64,000 nt of DNA, taken from assembly GCF_025802015.1 (NCBI RefSeq), contig NZ_JAOYFC010000002.1, forward strand, positions 1 to 64,000, given 5' to 3'. This document shows positions 52,934 to 62,201 of this stretch, piece after piece. A program made the translations under genes and the position numbers. The number at the start of each line of letters is the position of its first letter. The stretch's first letter is position 1. The notes beneath the pieces were generated by a model. It searched no databases. It worked only from the letters and a program-made list of their open reading frames with translations, and was not told where the DNA came from. The stretch is from Falsihalocynthiibacter halioticoli. GTDB taxonomy: Bacteria; Pseudomonadota; Alphaproteobacteria; Rhodobacterales; Rhodobacteraceae.

Positions 52934-54064
52934 TTAGGATGACTCCGCCACACGATGGTAAAGGTCATCATGTGCTTTGATGTAGCGGTCCAACGAAAAC
53001 TTTGTATCAATTCTCGCCCTTGCGCGCTTGCCAAGCGCTTTGCGTTCTGGCTCTGGCAACGCGATAATCTGGTCAATCCCATCGGCAAGCGCGTCGGGAT
53101 TTGATGGCGGCACCACCGCACCCGTATCACCAACCAACCACGCGCTATCCCCCACATCTGTTACGACAGCCGGCACTTCACTTGCCATTGCTTCGCCGGT
53201 TGCCAATGAAAATGCCTCGCCCCAAGCCGAGGACAAAACGAAGACATCAAGCCCCGGAACGATCTCGGGGATATCATTGCGTGCGGGAATAATCGTGAAC
53301 CGATCTTGCATACCGAATGCCGCGACAGCCTGTGCTGCTTCACCGCCCTCATGCCCCTCTCCAACGAAAATCAGATGGATATCGCGACCGCGATCAATGA
53401 GCTTCTTGGCCGCCTTCACTAACGAAAGCTGGTCCTTCATCGGATGGTTTCGGTTAATATTGCCTATTAAAATACGGCTCTCCGGTATGCCTCCAAGCGA
53501 ACAGAGGAACGAACGCGCTGCGGGGCGAGCGTGATATTCCTCCATATTTGTGCCGTTCGGAATCAAAACAGATTTGTCAGATGAAAAGCCAAATGCCTCG
53601 TGCTGTGTCTGGGATTGCTTTGAACAGTATGTAACGGCGCCAAGCCGTTTCGTCATAGGGGCGGAGAGCTTTATGAGCATTTGCGTACTGCGGGACTCGG
53701 CGTTTATGTCATGTAGAGAGTGATGAACCGACCAGACCATCCGCTTTGATGAACCAAGCCCGAAATTGGCCACGCTTGCCGCGAAGTTCCCATGATACAT
53801 CCAACCGTGGATTACGTCGGGAGAGAAGTCCTTGATGTGACTCCGGATCTTTTTCAGTCCCTTGAGATTGAATTTGCCTTGCGGCAACTCCGCGCTTGTA
53901 ACGCGTACACCAAGGTTCTCGATTTCATGCGAGAAATGTGCAGGCGGAAGGAGCGACACCACCTCGTGATTGCTGCGCGCTTCTCCCAAACCTTTCAAAT
54001 ACCGGAATAGCATGACTTGTGCGCCACCAAACCCGAGGCCCGTAATGCAATGCAATACTCTCAA
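52934..54064 (-). CDS. Family-4 glycosyltransferase
   Basis: A 376-residue GT-B glycosyltransferase. The N-terminal acceptor domain starts RVLHCITGLGFGGAQVMLFRYLKGL; the donor domain has LIGNINRNHPMKDQLSLVKAAKKL, the Glu-x7-Glu-like pattern in DVFVLSSAWGEAFSLATGEAMASEVPAVVTDVG, and a Gly-rich end. It moves a sugar from a nucleotide donor to a lipid-linked glycan. The start I prefer is TTG 54064 (giving MRVLHCITG, with AGGA eight bases upstream); TTG 54097 is an alternative. It is divergent from capD. Confidence 0.88.
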   Translation of the reverse strand: MRVLHCITGLGFGGAQVMLFRYLKGLGEARSNHEVVSLLPPAHFSHEIENLGVRVTSAELPQGKFNLKGLKKIRSHIKDFSPDVIHGWMYHGNFAASVANFGLGSSKRMVWSVHHSLHDINAESRSTQMLIKLSAPMTKRLGAVTYCSKQSQTQHEAFGFSSDKSVLIPNGTNMEEYHARPAARSFLCSLGGIPESRILIGNINRNHPMKDQLSLVKAAKKLIDRGRDIHLIFVGEGHEGGEAAQAVAAFGMQDRFTIIPARNDIPEIVPGLDVFVLSSAWGEAFSLATGEAMASEVPAVVTDVGDSAWLVGDTGAVVPPSNPDALADGIDQIIALPEPERKALGKRARARIDTKFSLDRYIKAHDDLYHRVAESS

Positions 54065-54521
54065 TTCAACAATCCTAAACTTACAAATCTTGCGCAACGT
54101 AACGACCGCAACGTTCCGCTACTTTATGAAACTCCTCCATTAAGTCCACGAGCTGCGTGGCACAAAATCGAAAAGAATCATCAGTTCCGTGATTCTTAGC
54201 GCCCTTGCCGTAAGCAAGAGTCCTCCCAAATCATCCAAGCCAGCCAATTTATTCAGTTTTTTGAATGAGCCGCAATTTTGAGCATCCCGCACAAGGTTTA
54301 CGAGCCCGTAAAGCGCTCGCCACCGCGATTGTTTCGAAAGTCGCAACAAAACTTGAAAACTGGACTAACTACCTAATTTACGTAAAGGAAACTTCCTGAA
54401 ATTAAGTATCTTTTTTTAAATAAGTTTTACTTGAAGCACTCAAGTTGATAGTAAGGAAACTGCCGATTGTGTGACGGCTTTGTTTCTTAATTAGTACTGT
54501 AGGTAGTTGGTTATTTTTACC
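54065..54521. other. Divergent region between glycosyltransferase and CapD-like gene
   Basis: 457 AT-rich bases with no credible gene. Two small inverted repeats are present: AGGAAACTTCCT (near 54385) and ACTTGA-AGCAC-TCAAGT (54429-54445). The second lies 77 bases before the CapD-like ATG and is a possible operator. No clear consensus promoter could be fixed. Confidence 0.45.
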
Positions 54522-56393
54522 ATGCACAATTTCATTGATACTGTTCCTCGTTCAGTCAAACGCTTGATCTACCTCTCGGTAGATGCGGTGCTCTTGCCTG
54601 TCGCGCTGTTTGCTGCGTTTGCGCTCCGCTATGGTGAATTTACACCTTGGGCACAAGTTTCGGAGTCTTGGATACTCTTCCCCACTGTTCTTTGCTTTGG
54701 AATGGCCGCGAATATTTTGCTCGGTTTTTCGCGGGTCAAGCTCTCGACTTTCGGAGTTCGAGACATCGGCAAAGCCGCATTAATTGCAATTGCGATGACA
54801 GTTGTTTCGATTTGTACGTGCTATATTCTTGACCTTGCGACGCCGCGCTCTGTTCCGCTGATTTTCGGGATTCTGCTGTTCCTTGGAACAATGGGGTCTC
54901 GCCTTACCGGTCGCGCACTTCTTCAAGTGCTCTATGATCACGGCCACGAACGCCGCCCCGTTGCGATTTATGGCGCTGGCTCTGCTGGTAACCAGCTTGC
55001 TTCTGCGCTTGGCCGCTCCAAAATCAAACCCATTGTTTTTGTGGATGACAACCCCTCGCTCCATGGCGTGATCATGGGTGGTTTGCCTGTTTGCGATCCG
55101 GAAAAGCTAAAGAGCCTCATTGAAAAGGGCAAAATTGAATCTGTAATTCTGGCGACACCTTCGGCTACCGAAGAACAGAAACGTCGGATTTCACTCAAGC
55201 TTGCCGATCTCGGAGCCGAGGTGCTGTCGCTGCCCTCTTACAATGAGATCATCGCCGGTAGAGGTCTGGTCGAAAGCCTCCGTCAGGTTTCCCCTGATGA
55301 GCTTCTCGGCCGCGATAAGGTCGATCTGAACCTCCCCGGTGTCTCGGATGTCTATGCTGACAAGTCGGTGTTTGTATCGGGCGCTGGTGGATCGATTGGA
55401 TCGGAACTGTGCCGTCAGGTTCTAAAGCATAATCCGCGCAAGATCGTTTTGTTCGAACATTCCGAATTTGCGCTCTACTCCATTGATCAAGAGCTTCGCC
55501 CACTCGCCGAAGCTGCTGGCGTTGAGATTGTCGCAACGCTCGGCTCTGTCTGCGACAAGCGCCGCGTTGTTCGGACAATGCAAATCCATCAAACTGATAT
55601 CGTCCTGCACGCTGCGGCTTACAAACACGTGCCGCTGGTCGAAAGCAACGAGCTCGAAGGGTTGCGCAACAATGTTCTTGGTACACGTGTCTTGGCAAAT
55701 GCCGCGCGCGAGCTGGAAATCGAGCGTTTTATCCTCATCTCAACCGACAAGGCCGTTCGCCCGACCAACGTAATGGGCGCATCGAAACGCCTCGCCGAGT
55801 TGATCGTACAAGACATCGACAGCCGCAGCCCCAAAACGCTTTTCTCCATGGTGCGCTTTGGTAATGTGCTTGGCTCTTCTGGCTCTGTTATCCCGCTGTT
55901 CCGCGAGCAAATCGCGCGTGGCGGCCCTGTAACGGTTACGCATGCCGAAGTGACCCGCTATTTCATGACCATCCCAGAAGCCGCGCGGCTCGTGCTGATT
56001 GCGGGAACCTTTGCGCGCGGTGGTGACGTGTTTGTTCTGGATATGGGCAAAGCGGTCGCGATCCTCGACCTCGCCAAACGCATGATCCGCCTGTCTGGTA
56101 AAACGCTGAAATGCCCACAAAATCCCGACGGTGATATCGAGATCGTCGTCACTGGCTTGCGTCCGGGCGAAAAGCTTTATGAAGAACTGCTCATTGGCGA
56201 AAACATCCTCAACACACCGCATCCTAAGATTATGCGTGCGCAGGAGGGCTGTCTTTCTGAACTCGAAGTTCAAAGCGCAATCCGCGATTTGAACCAAGCG
56301 ATCGAGAGCGGCGAGACGGCACGATGCCGTTCAATCCTGAATCACTGGATCGAAGACTATCATCAACCGCAAGAAGCCAAACAATCAGGTTAA
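54522..56393 (+). CDS. Membrane UDP-sugar 4,6-dehydratase (CapD/FlaA1/WbpM type)
   Basis: A 623-residue protein with four N-terminal membrane helices (about residues 15-135), an NAD-binding-like domain (VAIYGAGSAGNQLASALG) and a short-chain dehydrogenase domain (VFVSGAGGSIGSELCRQVL) with catalytic segment STDKAVRPTNVMGASKRLAE, where the usual Tyr is replaced by Met as in WbpM. Such enzymes make UDP-4-keto-6-deoxy-GlcNAc for surface polysaccharide. ATG 54522 is preferred over TTG 54507. Confidence 0.92.
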   Translation: MHNFIDTVPRSVKRLIYLSVDAVLLPVALFAAFALRYGEFTPWAQVSESWILFPTVLCFGMAANILLGFSRVKLSTFGVRDIGKAALIAIAMTVVSICTCYILDLATPRSVPLIFGILLFLGTMGSRLTGRALLQVLYDHGHERRPVAIYGAGSAGNQLASALGRSKIKPIVFVDDNPSLHGVIMGGLPVCDPEKLKSLIEKGKIESVILATPSATEEQKRRISLKLADLGAEVLSLPSYNEIIAGRGLVESLRQVSPDELLGRDKVDLNLPGVSDVYADKSVFVSGAGGSIGSELCRQVLKHNPRKIVLFEHSEFALYSIDQELRPLAEAAGVEIVATLGSVCDKRRVVRTMQIHQTDIVLHAAAYKHVPLVESNELEGLRNNVLGTRVLANAARELEIERFILISTDKAVRPTNVMGASKRLAELIVQDIDSRSPKTLFSMVRFGNVLGSSGSVIPLFREQIARGGPVTVTHAEVTRYFMTIPEAARLVLIAGTFARGGDVFVLDMGKAVAILDLAKRMIRLSGKTLKCPQNPDGDIEIVVTGLRPGEKLYEELLIGENILNTPHPKIMRAQEGCLSELEVQSAIRDLNQAIESGETARCRSILNHWIEDYHQPQEAKQSG

Positions 56394-56458
56394 CACGACC
56401 GCAGCGCAGGAATTTTGGCGTTGTCAAAATTTTCCCATAGTTCAACAATACATATGAG

Positions 56459-56489
56459 GAGACAGACTCACTTGGGCCTGTCTCTGATT
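56459..56489 (+). terminator. Weak terminator after CapD-like gene
   Basis: GAGACAG (56459-56465) pairs with CTGTCTC (56478-56484) around a 12-base loop and is followed by TGATTTT. Confidence 0.5.
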
Positions 56490-56530
56490 TTCAACGCGAT
56501 ATTTTCTAAGACCGAAAAGCGAGACAATAA

Positions 56531-57832
56531 ATGAAGCTAACAATGATCGGCACGGGCTATGTTGGGCTTGTGTCTGGGGTATGTTTTTCGGATTTCGGTC
56601 ACGATGTTGTTTGCGTCGACAAGATGCCAGCTAAGATCGATGCGCTCAAAGCCGGTGAGGTTCCTATCTTTGAACCGGGCCTTGAAGAAATTATGGCGCG
56701 CAGCGTAGCCAATGGCCGCCTGTCCTTTACGCTCGATTTGCCGGAAGCGGTTGCTGAAGCAGATGCAGTCTTCATCGCTGTTGGCACCCCGACCCGCCGC
56801 GGGGACGGCCATGCCGACTTAACCTATGTTTTTGATGCGGCCCGAGAGATCGCGCGGTCGCTCAAGGGCTATACTGTCATCGTCACGAAATCGACTGTTC
56901 CGCTCGGCACAAACCGCAAGGTCGAAGAGATCATTCGCGAAGAAAACCCAACCGCAGAGTTTGACGTTTCATCTAACCCTGAGTTCCTGCGAGAAGGTGC
57001 TGCGATCGAGGATTTCATGCGACCTGACCGTGTGGTTGTTGGAGTTGAAAGCGAACGTGCACAAGACGTGATGGCTCGGATCTATCGCCCGCTTGCGCTT
57101 CGTGAAGCGCCGATCGTCTATACCGATCTTGAGAGCGCCGAGATGATCAAATATGCGGCCAACGCATTTCTTGCCACCAAGATCACCTTTATCAACGAGA
57201 TCGCCGATCTTTGCGAAAAGGTCGGAGCCGACATCAAATCTGTGTCTAAAGGCATGGGCATGGACAACCGCATCGGCAACAAATTCCTTCACGCCGGACC
57301 TGGCTATGGCGGCTCATGCTTCCCAAAAGACACCAAGGCGCTCGCACGCATCGGCCAAGAACACGCCAGCCCGATCAAGATTGTCGAGCAGGTCATCGAC
57401 ATCAATGACGAGCGAAAACGCAAGATGACCGACAAGATCCTCTATCTCTGCGACGACAAAGTCGCGGGCAAGAAGATCGTCGTGCTCGGCGTTACGTTCA
57501 AACCGAACACCGACGACATGCGAGACAGCCCATCGTTGACGATCGTTCCTGCGCTTGTGGGTGCTGGGGCCAAGGTTCATGTGGTCGATCCACAAGGCCG
57601 CAAAGAGGGCGAAGAGCTTTTGCCTTCTGTTGTATGGGAAGCTGATCCATACGAGGCGGCCAAGGATGCAGACGCAATCGTTGTTCTTACGGAATGGAAC
57701 GAATTCCGCGGATTGGACCTCGCGCGTTTGGCTGGCGAGATGCAGGATGCAAAAATGGCTGACTTCCGTAATATCTATGACCCGGACGAAGCAAAAACCG
57801 CTGGGTTCACCTATACTTCTATCGGGCGCTAA
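56531..57832 (+). CDS. ugd: UDP-glucose 6-dehydrogenase
   Basis: A 433-residue enzyme that oxidises UDP-glucose to UDP-glucuronate with two NAD+. The N-terminal Rossmann pattern is MIGTGYVGLVSGVCFSDFGHDV, the middle has KSTVPLGTN and NPEFLREGAAIEDF, the catalytic Cys lies in GPGYGGSCFPKDTKAL, and the C-terminal domain has VLGVTFKPNTDDMRDSPS. It supplies an acidic sugar for the exopolysaccharide made by the surrounding genes. Confidence 0.97.
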   Translation: MKLTMIGTGYVGLVSGVCFSDFGHDVVCVDKMPAKIDALKAGEVPIFEPGLEEIMARSVANGRLSFTLDLPEAVAEADAVFIAVGTPTRRGDGHADLTYVFDAAREIARSLKGYTVIVTKSTVPLGTNRKVEEIIREENPTAEFDVSSNPEFLREGAAIEDFMRPDRVVVGVESERAQDVMARIYRPLALREAPIVYTDLESAEMIKYAANAFLATKITFINEIADLCEKVGADIKSVSKGMGMDNRIGNKFLHAGPGYGGSCFPKDTKALARIGQEHASPIKIVEQVIDINDERKRKMTDKILYLCDDKVAGKKIVVLGVTFKPNTDDMRDSPSLTIVPALVGAGAKVHVVDPQGRKEGEELLPSVVWEADPYEAAKDADAIVVLTEWNEFRGLDLARLAGEMQDAKMADFRNIYDPDEAKTAGFTYTSIGR

Positions 57833-57858
57833 AAGCCCGTTCGGGAGGAAGGGTCTTG

Positions 57859-57879
57859 CGCGCCTTGATTGAAGGCGCG
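57859..57879 (+). terminator. Terminator after ugd
   Basis: CGCGCCTT (57859-57866) and AAGGCGCG (57872-57879) form an 8-base stem with a 5-base loop, followed by AGGCCGTTTTG. Confidence 0.65.
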
Positions 57880-57911
57880 AGGCCGTTTTGACACCCAAGC
57901 ATCCACCAGCC

Positions 57912-57938
57912 AAAAAAATAGGGCGCCTGAAAGCGCCC
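57912..57938 (-). terminator. Terminator after the 91-residue unknown gene
   Basis: GGGCGC (57921-57926) and GCGCCC (57933-57938) with a 6-base loop. On the minus strand the stem is followed by TATTTTTTT (57912-57920). Confidence 0.8.
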
Positions 57939-57983
57939 TTCCCCACTTCTATGATTTGGGGCTCTTTTGGAGCCGCGGCCAGC

Positions 57984-58259
57984 TTAGGCGTCTATTCCGT
58001 GCTGCAGTTCGTAATCTACGAGACGCAGGCAGAGCTCATCGGCCCAAGCTGATTTCATTCCGTTGAAATCGCTCATCTCGATAGACTTACAGATATCCTG
58101 ATATTTCTCGATCGCGCTTTGGTAATCGTCGGGTGTTTCCACGACCGGCATCGCCGGCATGCGTGTTCTCGCTTTGAAGTAAGTTACATTGTCACGAACT
58201 TCATCGGTTTGCGGACGTTCCGCTACTGCACTCCGAAATTTGTTTAGCCCGATTACCAT
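57984..58259 (-). CDS. Small soluble protein of unknown function in polysaccharide locus
   Basis: A 91-residue protein, MVIGLNKFRSAVAERP at the start, with no signal peptide or membrane helix; the C-terminal half is helical (DYQSAIEKYQDICKSIE). The start at 58259 follows AGAGGTAACC, and its own T-rich terminator lies downstream, so it is a separate, real transcription unit. I do not recognise the family. Its place between ugd and the export gene suggests a role tied to polysaccharide, but nothing in the sequence proves it. Confidence 0.75.
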   Translation of the reverse strand: MVIGLNKFRSAVAERPQTDEVRDNVTYFKARTRMPAMPVVETPDDYQSAIEKYQDICKSIEMSDFNGMKSAWADELCLRLVDYELQHGIDA

Positions 58260-58656
58260 CTGGTTACCTCTTTGCCCTAACGAGTGGTACTTTGTCCCCA
58301 ATACCTTGTCACATTAATATTACATGACATCAGATACCGTCAAATTGACTAAGCAGAATTGCGCTCACCCAATGTTGTTGCGAAGTATTAATAATTGATT
58401 AGCAAAAGAGATTTTCGCTTATCAAACCAAGACCACGCTCAACTCAAAGTAGTATTCACTCCACCATAGTTTACCCAAAAGCAGAAAATAAAGTCCTTTT
58501 TCTGCTGTTCTAAATCACTCTGAACAGAAATCTGGGCGCAAATAGGGCAAAATCGAGAAAACGGTTATGAAACCACAATTTTCTCTCAGCAGCACCGACG
58601 CCTGCACGACATTTTCTCGCGCAGAGCATTAAGGACGTAATGGCCTAAAGATGGAT
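58260..58656. other. AT-rich intergenic region before the small unknown gene
   Basis: 397 bases with no gene seen. It holds a 9-base inverted repeat AGCAGAAAA/TTTTCTGCT (58480-58506), possibly the terminator of the export-protein gene on the minus strand, and AT-rich sequence near 58380-58410 that may carry the promoter of the small gene at 57984. Confidence 0.45.
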
Positions 58657-59922
58657 TTATTGAGTCGGATTGCTCTCTTCTGGCGACTGCGGCACACGGA
58701 TAATCACCGTATCGCCAGGCCGAAGCAATGTCGTTTCGCTGGCAATTTCAGGTGCATCGCCCCCTCTGCCGTGAGACACCACCGATATAACAAGCGGCTC
58801 GTTCGGGTCGATCTTTGAGCTTTCTGCATCTGTTATCAAAGCACTTGTATAAAGATCCGTTTGAAGGTCGATCCCAAGCGTCATGGATGTCAGGCGTCTG
58901 CGAGCCTCGTCAAGTTGTTCGAGCAATGACGCGCGGTTTTGCTTTTTGATATCGATGATATCTCGCTGCGCTTCATTCAGAGATTGCTCCGCACGCAGCT
59001 TTTCGACGGTCAATTCCACGTCCCGAATTTGCAAATTGGTCAATGTGCGCGTGAGCGTCGTAACATCATTGGCGCGAATATTACCCTTAGCGAGCAACTC
59101 TTGCTTATTGGCCAAATCTTCTTCGGTGCGTTCGATTTCGGCACTGTTCAACGCAAGCTGTGTTTCGAGTTTCTCAATCACATTCGTGAGCAACCCAACC
59201 AACTCATCAACGGACTCGATCCTTTCGGAGAGCGCCTCCATGTTGTTTTCAAAGATGCTTTCTTCGATGTTGATTATCCCGCTATCGAGCAACTGACGGC
59301 GGATTTCATCAGGCGTTTCAAATTTCTCGGCATTGTTAATCTCTGCTTCGATGCGCGCTATTTTTAAAAGGAGTTGCTGTTGGTTTTGCACCAGCAAGCG
59401 CCGCTGCCCATAGGCTCTAAGGATGTCACGCTCCAACTCGCGCCCCGAAGACCCGGAACGTCCAACGCCACCGGCCATAGCCATCGCCTGCCGAACAGAC
59501 ATGCCGGGGCGAAATTCATATTGGCCCGGGCGATAGACATCGCCGGTTACGAAAATCGGGTTGTAGGAGGCAATTTCAATCGCAACCGCAGGGCGGTTCG
59601 GCAAGCCGATCGCCACTTCCAATTCGCGGGCAATGGTCTCGGAAATCACATCCAAAGGCAAACCACCAACCTCAACAGAACCAACGTAGGGATAGGATAT
59701 CCGCCCATCAGGACCAACCGTGTATTCCCCGCTCAGCCCTTGCCATTCTTCGTAATTGTTATTGGTAAAATCCCAGTTCCCAACCCGAATGCGCAAAACA
59801 TCCTGTACGTTGATTGGATAGGCCCCGTTGTTTTGCGCCAAAAGCGGCGCGCCCGAAGTTGCGAGCGCCAGAACAACGGCGAGACTTCGAAGGGCGGTTC
59901 GGCCAATGCGGACTAAGGACAT
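58657..59922 (-). CDS. Polysaccharide export protein (Wza-like), no lipobox
   Basis: A 421-residue exported protein with a Sec signal peptide (to about residue 30, APLLAQ). A poly-export domain (about 35-115; INVQDVLRIRVGNWDF, GPDGRISYPYVGSVEVGGL) and an SLBB domain (about 120-170; VFVTGDVYRPGQYEFRPGMS) are followed by a long coiled coil (about 170-345; RIEAEINNAEKFE and on) and a partial second SLBB-like end. Unlike E. coli Wza there is no lipobox cysteine. ATG 59922 is preferred over TTG 59931. It probably forms the outer-membrane or periplasmic part of the exporter. Confidence 0.88.
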   Translation of the reverse strand: MSLVRIGRTALRSLAVVLALATSGAPLLAQNNGAYPINVQDVLRIRVGNWDFTNNNYEEWQGLSGEYTVGPDGRISYPYVGSVEVGGLPLDVISETIARELEVAIGLPNRPAVAIEIASYNPIFVTGDVYRPGQYEFRPGMSVRQAMAMAGGVGRSGSSGRELERDILRAYGQRRLLVQNQQQLLLKIARIEAEINNAEKFETPDEIRRQLLDSGIINIEESIFENNMEALSERIESVDELVGLLTNVIEKLETQLALNSAEIERTEEDLANKQELLAKGNIRANDVTTLTRTLTNLQIRDVELTVEKLRAEQSLNEAQRDIIDIKKQNRASLLEQLDEARRRLTSMTLGIDLQTDLYTSALITDAESSKIDPNEPLVISVVSHGRGGDAPEIASETTLLRPGDTVIIRVPQSPEESNPTQ

Positions 59923-60011
59923 CACTTGCAACTCTTTCTAATGGCGTTACTCTGGGAGCATATTGCTGTTTGTTTAATAAAAATAAGTCAAAACGCCATT
60001 AAGGTATACAC

Positions 60012-61436
60012 ATGAAACGCCTTGAAAAGAAACGTTTTCGAAACCTTTGGCGGGTTTTCTTGACGTTTATTGTCGCTTCTACGTCCGCTGTTTCACTGCA
60101 CGCAGAACAATCCGCCTTTCCCGGCGCGATAGGTTACGGCAAGGATACAACCGGCTGGCGCGGCGGACAAATTATTGCCGTTACCAACCTTCAGGATCGG
60201 GGCAAAGGCTCACTACGTGAATGTGCAGAAGATCTGCGCATGCCGCGCATCTGTGTGTTTCAAGTTAGTGGCACAATTTCGCTGGATACACCTATTCGTT
60301 TGCGTTCGAACCTCTATGTCGCTGGTCAAACGGCTCCTGGTCAGGGCATCCAGATAAAGCTCCGCGGCGGAGACCACACGCCAATCATAATCAAGAACTC
60401 AGGTCATGTTCTGGTGCGATATCTCAAAATTCGCCCCGGCGCAGGAACGCGTGAGAGCGCGAATATTGACGCGGTTACGGTCGAGAGCAGCAGCAACGTC
60501 TATCTCGATGCTTTGTCGATGCAATTTGCCTCGGACGAAACGTTCAACATTCATACGAATGATAATCCGACACATAAGATCACCCTTGCGCGTTCGATCC
60601 TCTCTCATTCGCTGGACCGCTCAGTGCACCCAAAGGGGCGGCATTCTAAGGGCGCGCTGATTTGCTCAAATGAAGGATCACTGGAGCAGCCAACGCCCTG
60701 TGGCGCGATAACTTTGGCTGGCAATCTTTTTGCCCATAATCGCGACCGAAACCCCGATGTCAAAGGTACAGAGATCGGCCCCATCGAGATTGTGAATAAC
60801 ATTTTCTACAACGCGATCAGCCAGTTCGGCGAGTTTTATGACCTAATGGGCGACGTTACGATCAACTATGTGGGAAATATCGTAAAAACCGGTCCAAGCT
60901 CAAATCGACGCCAGCCGCTCCCCGCTGTAGAGGCGTTTGATTGGGATGAGCAGCGCGGCATGAAAATCTATGAGACCGATAACATAAATTATGAGCGGAA
61001 AGGGTGTGGCAACAAGGCAGGTCGCGCCATTTTGGACGAGGAAGCCGAAAAACACCGAATAGACACGCCAAGTTCACCGCTCACCTTCCCCCCTCTCCCC
61101 GCGGCCGAAGTTGAAGAAGCCGTACTTGCCAATGTCGGCGCCGCGCGGGCAGCTTGGGGCGGACCAGATAGCCTTGATCAGCGCGCCATTGATGACTTCA
61201 TCGCCTGCAAAGGAAAGATTATCGATGCGCCGGAAGACGTTGACGGCTGGCCAGACCTACCAGAGGAAAAAACTGCGCTCGTCGATACAGACGAGGACGG
61301 TTTGCCCGATGATTGGGAAGCAGAGAAAGATGGCCTCGACCCGAAGACCCCGAACCAAACGTGGGAGGACCGCGACGGCGACGGGTGGTCAAACATTGAG
61401 GAGTACCTGTCGTTTCTTGCCGAAGACCGCATCTAG
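60012..61436 (+). CDS. Secreted pectate-lyase-like beta-helix protein
   Basis: A 474-residue protein with a signal peptide (to about residue 32, SLHAEQS). The body resembles PL1-type pectate lyases: AFPGAIGYGKDTTGWRGGQIIAVTNL, GSLRECAED, FQVSGTISLDTPI, and YVAGQTAPGQGIQIK, followed by beta-helix repeats. Near the C-terminus (about 420-470) is a calcium-type repeat DTDEDGLPDDWE and DRDGDGWSN. It lies in the exopolysaccharide locus, divergent from the export gene, and may cut or release the polymer rather than degrade pectin. Confidence 0.85.
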   Translation: MKRLEKKRFRNLWRVFLTFIVASTSAVSLHAEQSAFPGAIGYGKDTTGWRGGQIIAVTNLQDRGKGSLRECAEDLRMPRICVFQVSGTISLDTPIRLRSNLYVAGQTAPGQGIQIKLRGGDHTPIIIKNSGHVLVRYLKIRPGAGTRESANIDAVTVESSSNVYLDALSMQFASDETFNIHTNDNPTHKITLARSILSHSLDRSVHPKGRHSKGALICSNEGSLEQPTPCGAITLAGNLFAHNRDRNPDVKGTEIGPIEIVNNIFYNAISQFGEFYDLMGDVTINYVGNIVKTGPSSNRRQPLPAVEAFDWDEQRGMKIYETDNINYERKGCGNKAGRAILDEEAEKHRIDTPSSPLTFPPLPAAEVEEAVLANVGAARAAWGGPDSLDQRAIDDFIACKGKIIDAPEDVDGWPDLPEEKTALVDTDEDGLPDDWEAEKDGLDPKTPNQTWEDRDGDGWSNIEEYLSFLAEDRI

Positions 61437-61571
61437 CTGCGCGAATTTCTCGCATTTTCACCATTTAAGCGCCCTATTTCCAACCTATCACACCCATGCA
61501 ACACGAATTTCTTGACGAAGCTGGTTCATCCTCGCTTTAACCCAAGTCATAACCTGCGAAAGCGCCAATTG

Positions 61572-62198
61572 ATGCCCCGTATTGTCGAACTTCTGATTGT
61601 TTTCACAGCGCTGCTGTTTCTGATCATCCCTATTGCCGTAACCGGCGCTGCGCTTTATTTGGCGCTCGGCTCTCCGGTTTTTTTCAGACAAACGCGCGTG
61701 GGCAAAGACCTCCGTGTATTTGATATTCTGAAATACCGCACAATGACCAATGACGTTGACGAAAACGGCAACCTGCTGCCGGACGAGATGCGCCAAACAC
61801 GGTTTAGCAAATTCATTCGCCGCGTGCGGCTTGACGAACTCCCCCAAATTCTTGCGATCGCTAAAGGAGACATGGCACTCGTCGGCCCACGCCCTCTTTT
61901 GCCGCAAACGATCGAGTCCTTCGGCGAGCTGGGCAAAGAGCGCTGCAAGGTGCGCCCCGGCCTGACGGGCTGGTCACAAGTCAATGGCAACGTCAATCTA
62001 ACCAACGCGCAGAAGCTCAAGCTTGACCTCTGGTATGTTTATCACAGGTCACTTCTGCTGGATTTTAAGATTATCGTCGCAACAATTGGCGTGGTAATCT
62101 TCGGAGAAAATGTAAACGACGACAGGATCAACACTGCGGAGAGCTGGCTTCGCGAAGTTGGCCTTGCCGAACAATTTGAAAATAAAGAGTTTGTTTAA
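61572..62198 (+). CDS. Undecaprenyl-phosphate sugar-phosphate transferase
   Basis: A 208-residue membrane protein of the bacterial sugar transferase family (PglC or WcaJ C-terminal type) that loads the first sugar on the lipid carrier. An N-terminal membrane segment (about 3-32) is followed by PVFFRQTRVGKD, DILKYRTMTNDVDE, FIRRVRLDELPQ and MALVGPRPLLP, and RPGLTGWSQVNG. The start is uncertain: ATG 61572 has a moderate ribosome site; TTG 61512 would add 20 residues. The next gene starts four bases after the stop. Confidence 0.9.
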   Translation: MPRIVELLIVFTALLFLIIPIAVTGAALYLALGSPVFFRQTRVGKDLRVFDILKYRTMTNDVDENGNLLPDEMRQTRFSKFIRRVRLDELPQILAIAKGDMALVGPRPLLPQTIESFGELGKERCKVRPGLTGWSQVNGNVNLTNAQKLKLDLWYVYHRSLLLDFKIIVATIGVVIFGENVNDDRINTAESWLREVGLAEQFENKEFV

Positions 62199-62201
62199 GA
62201 T

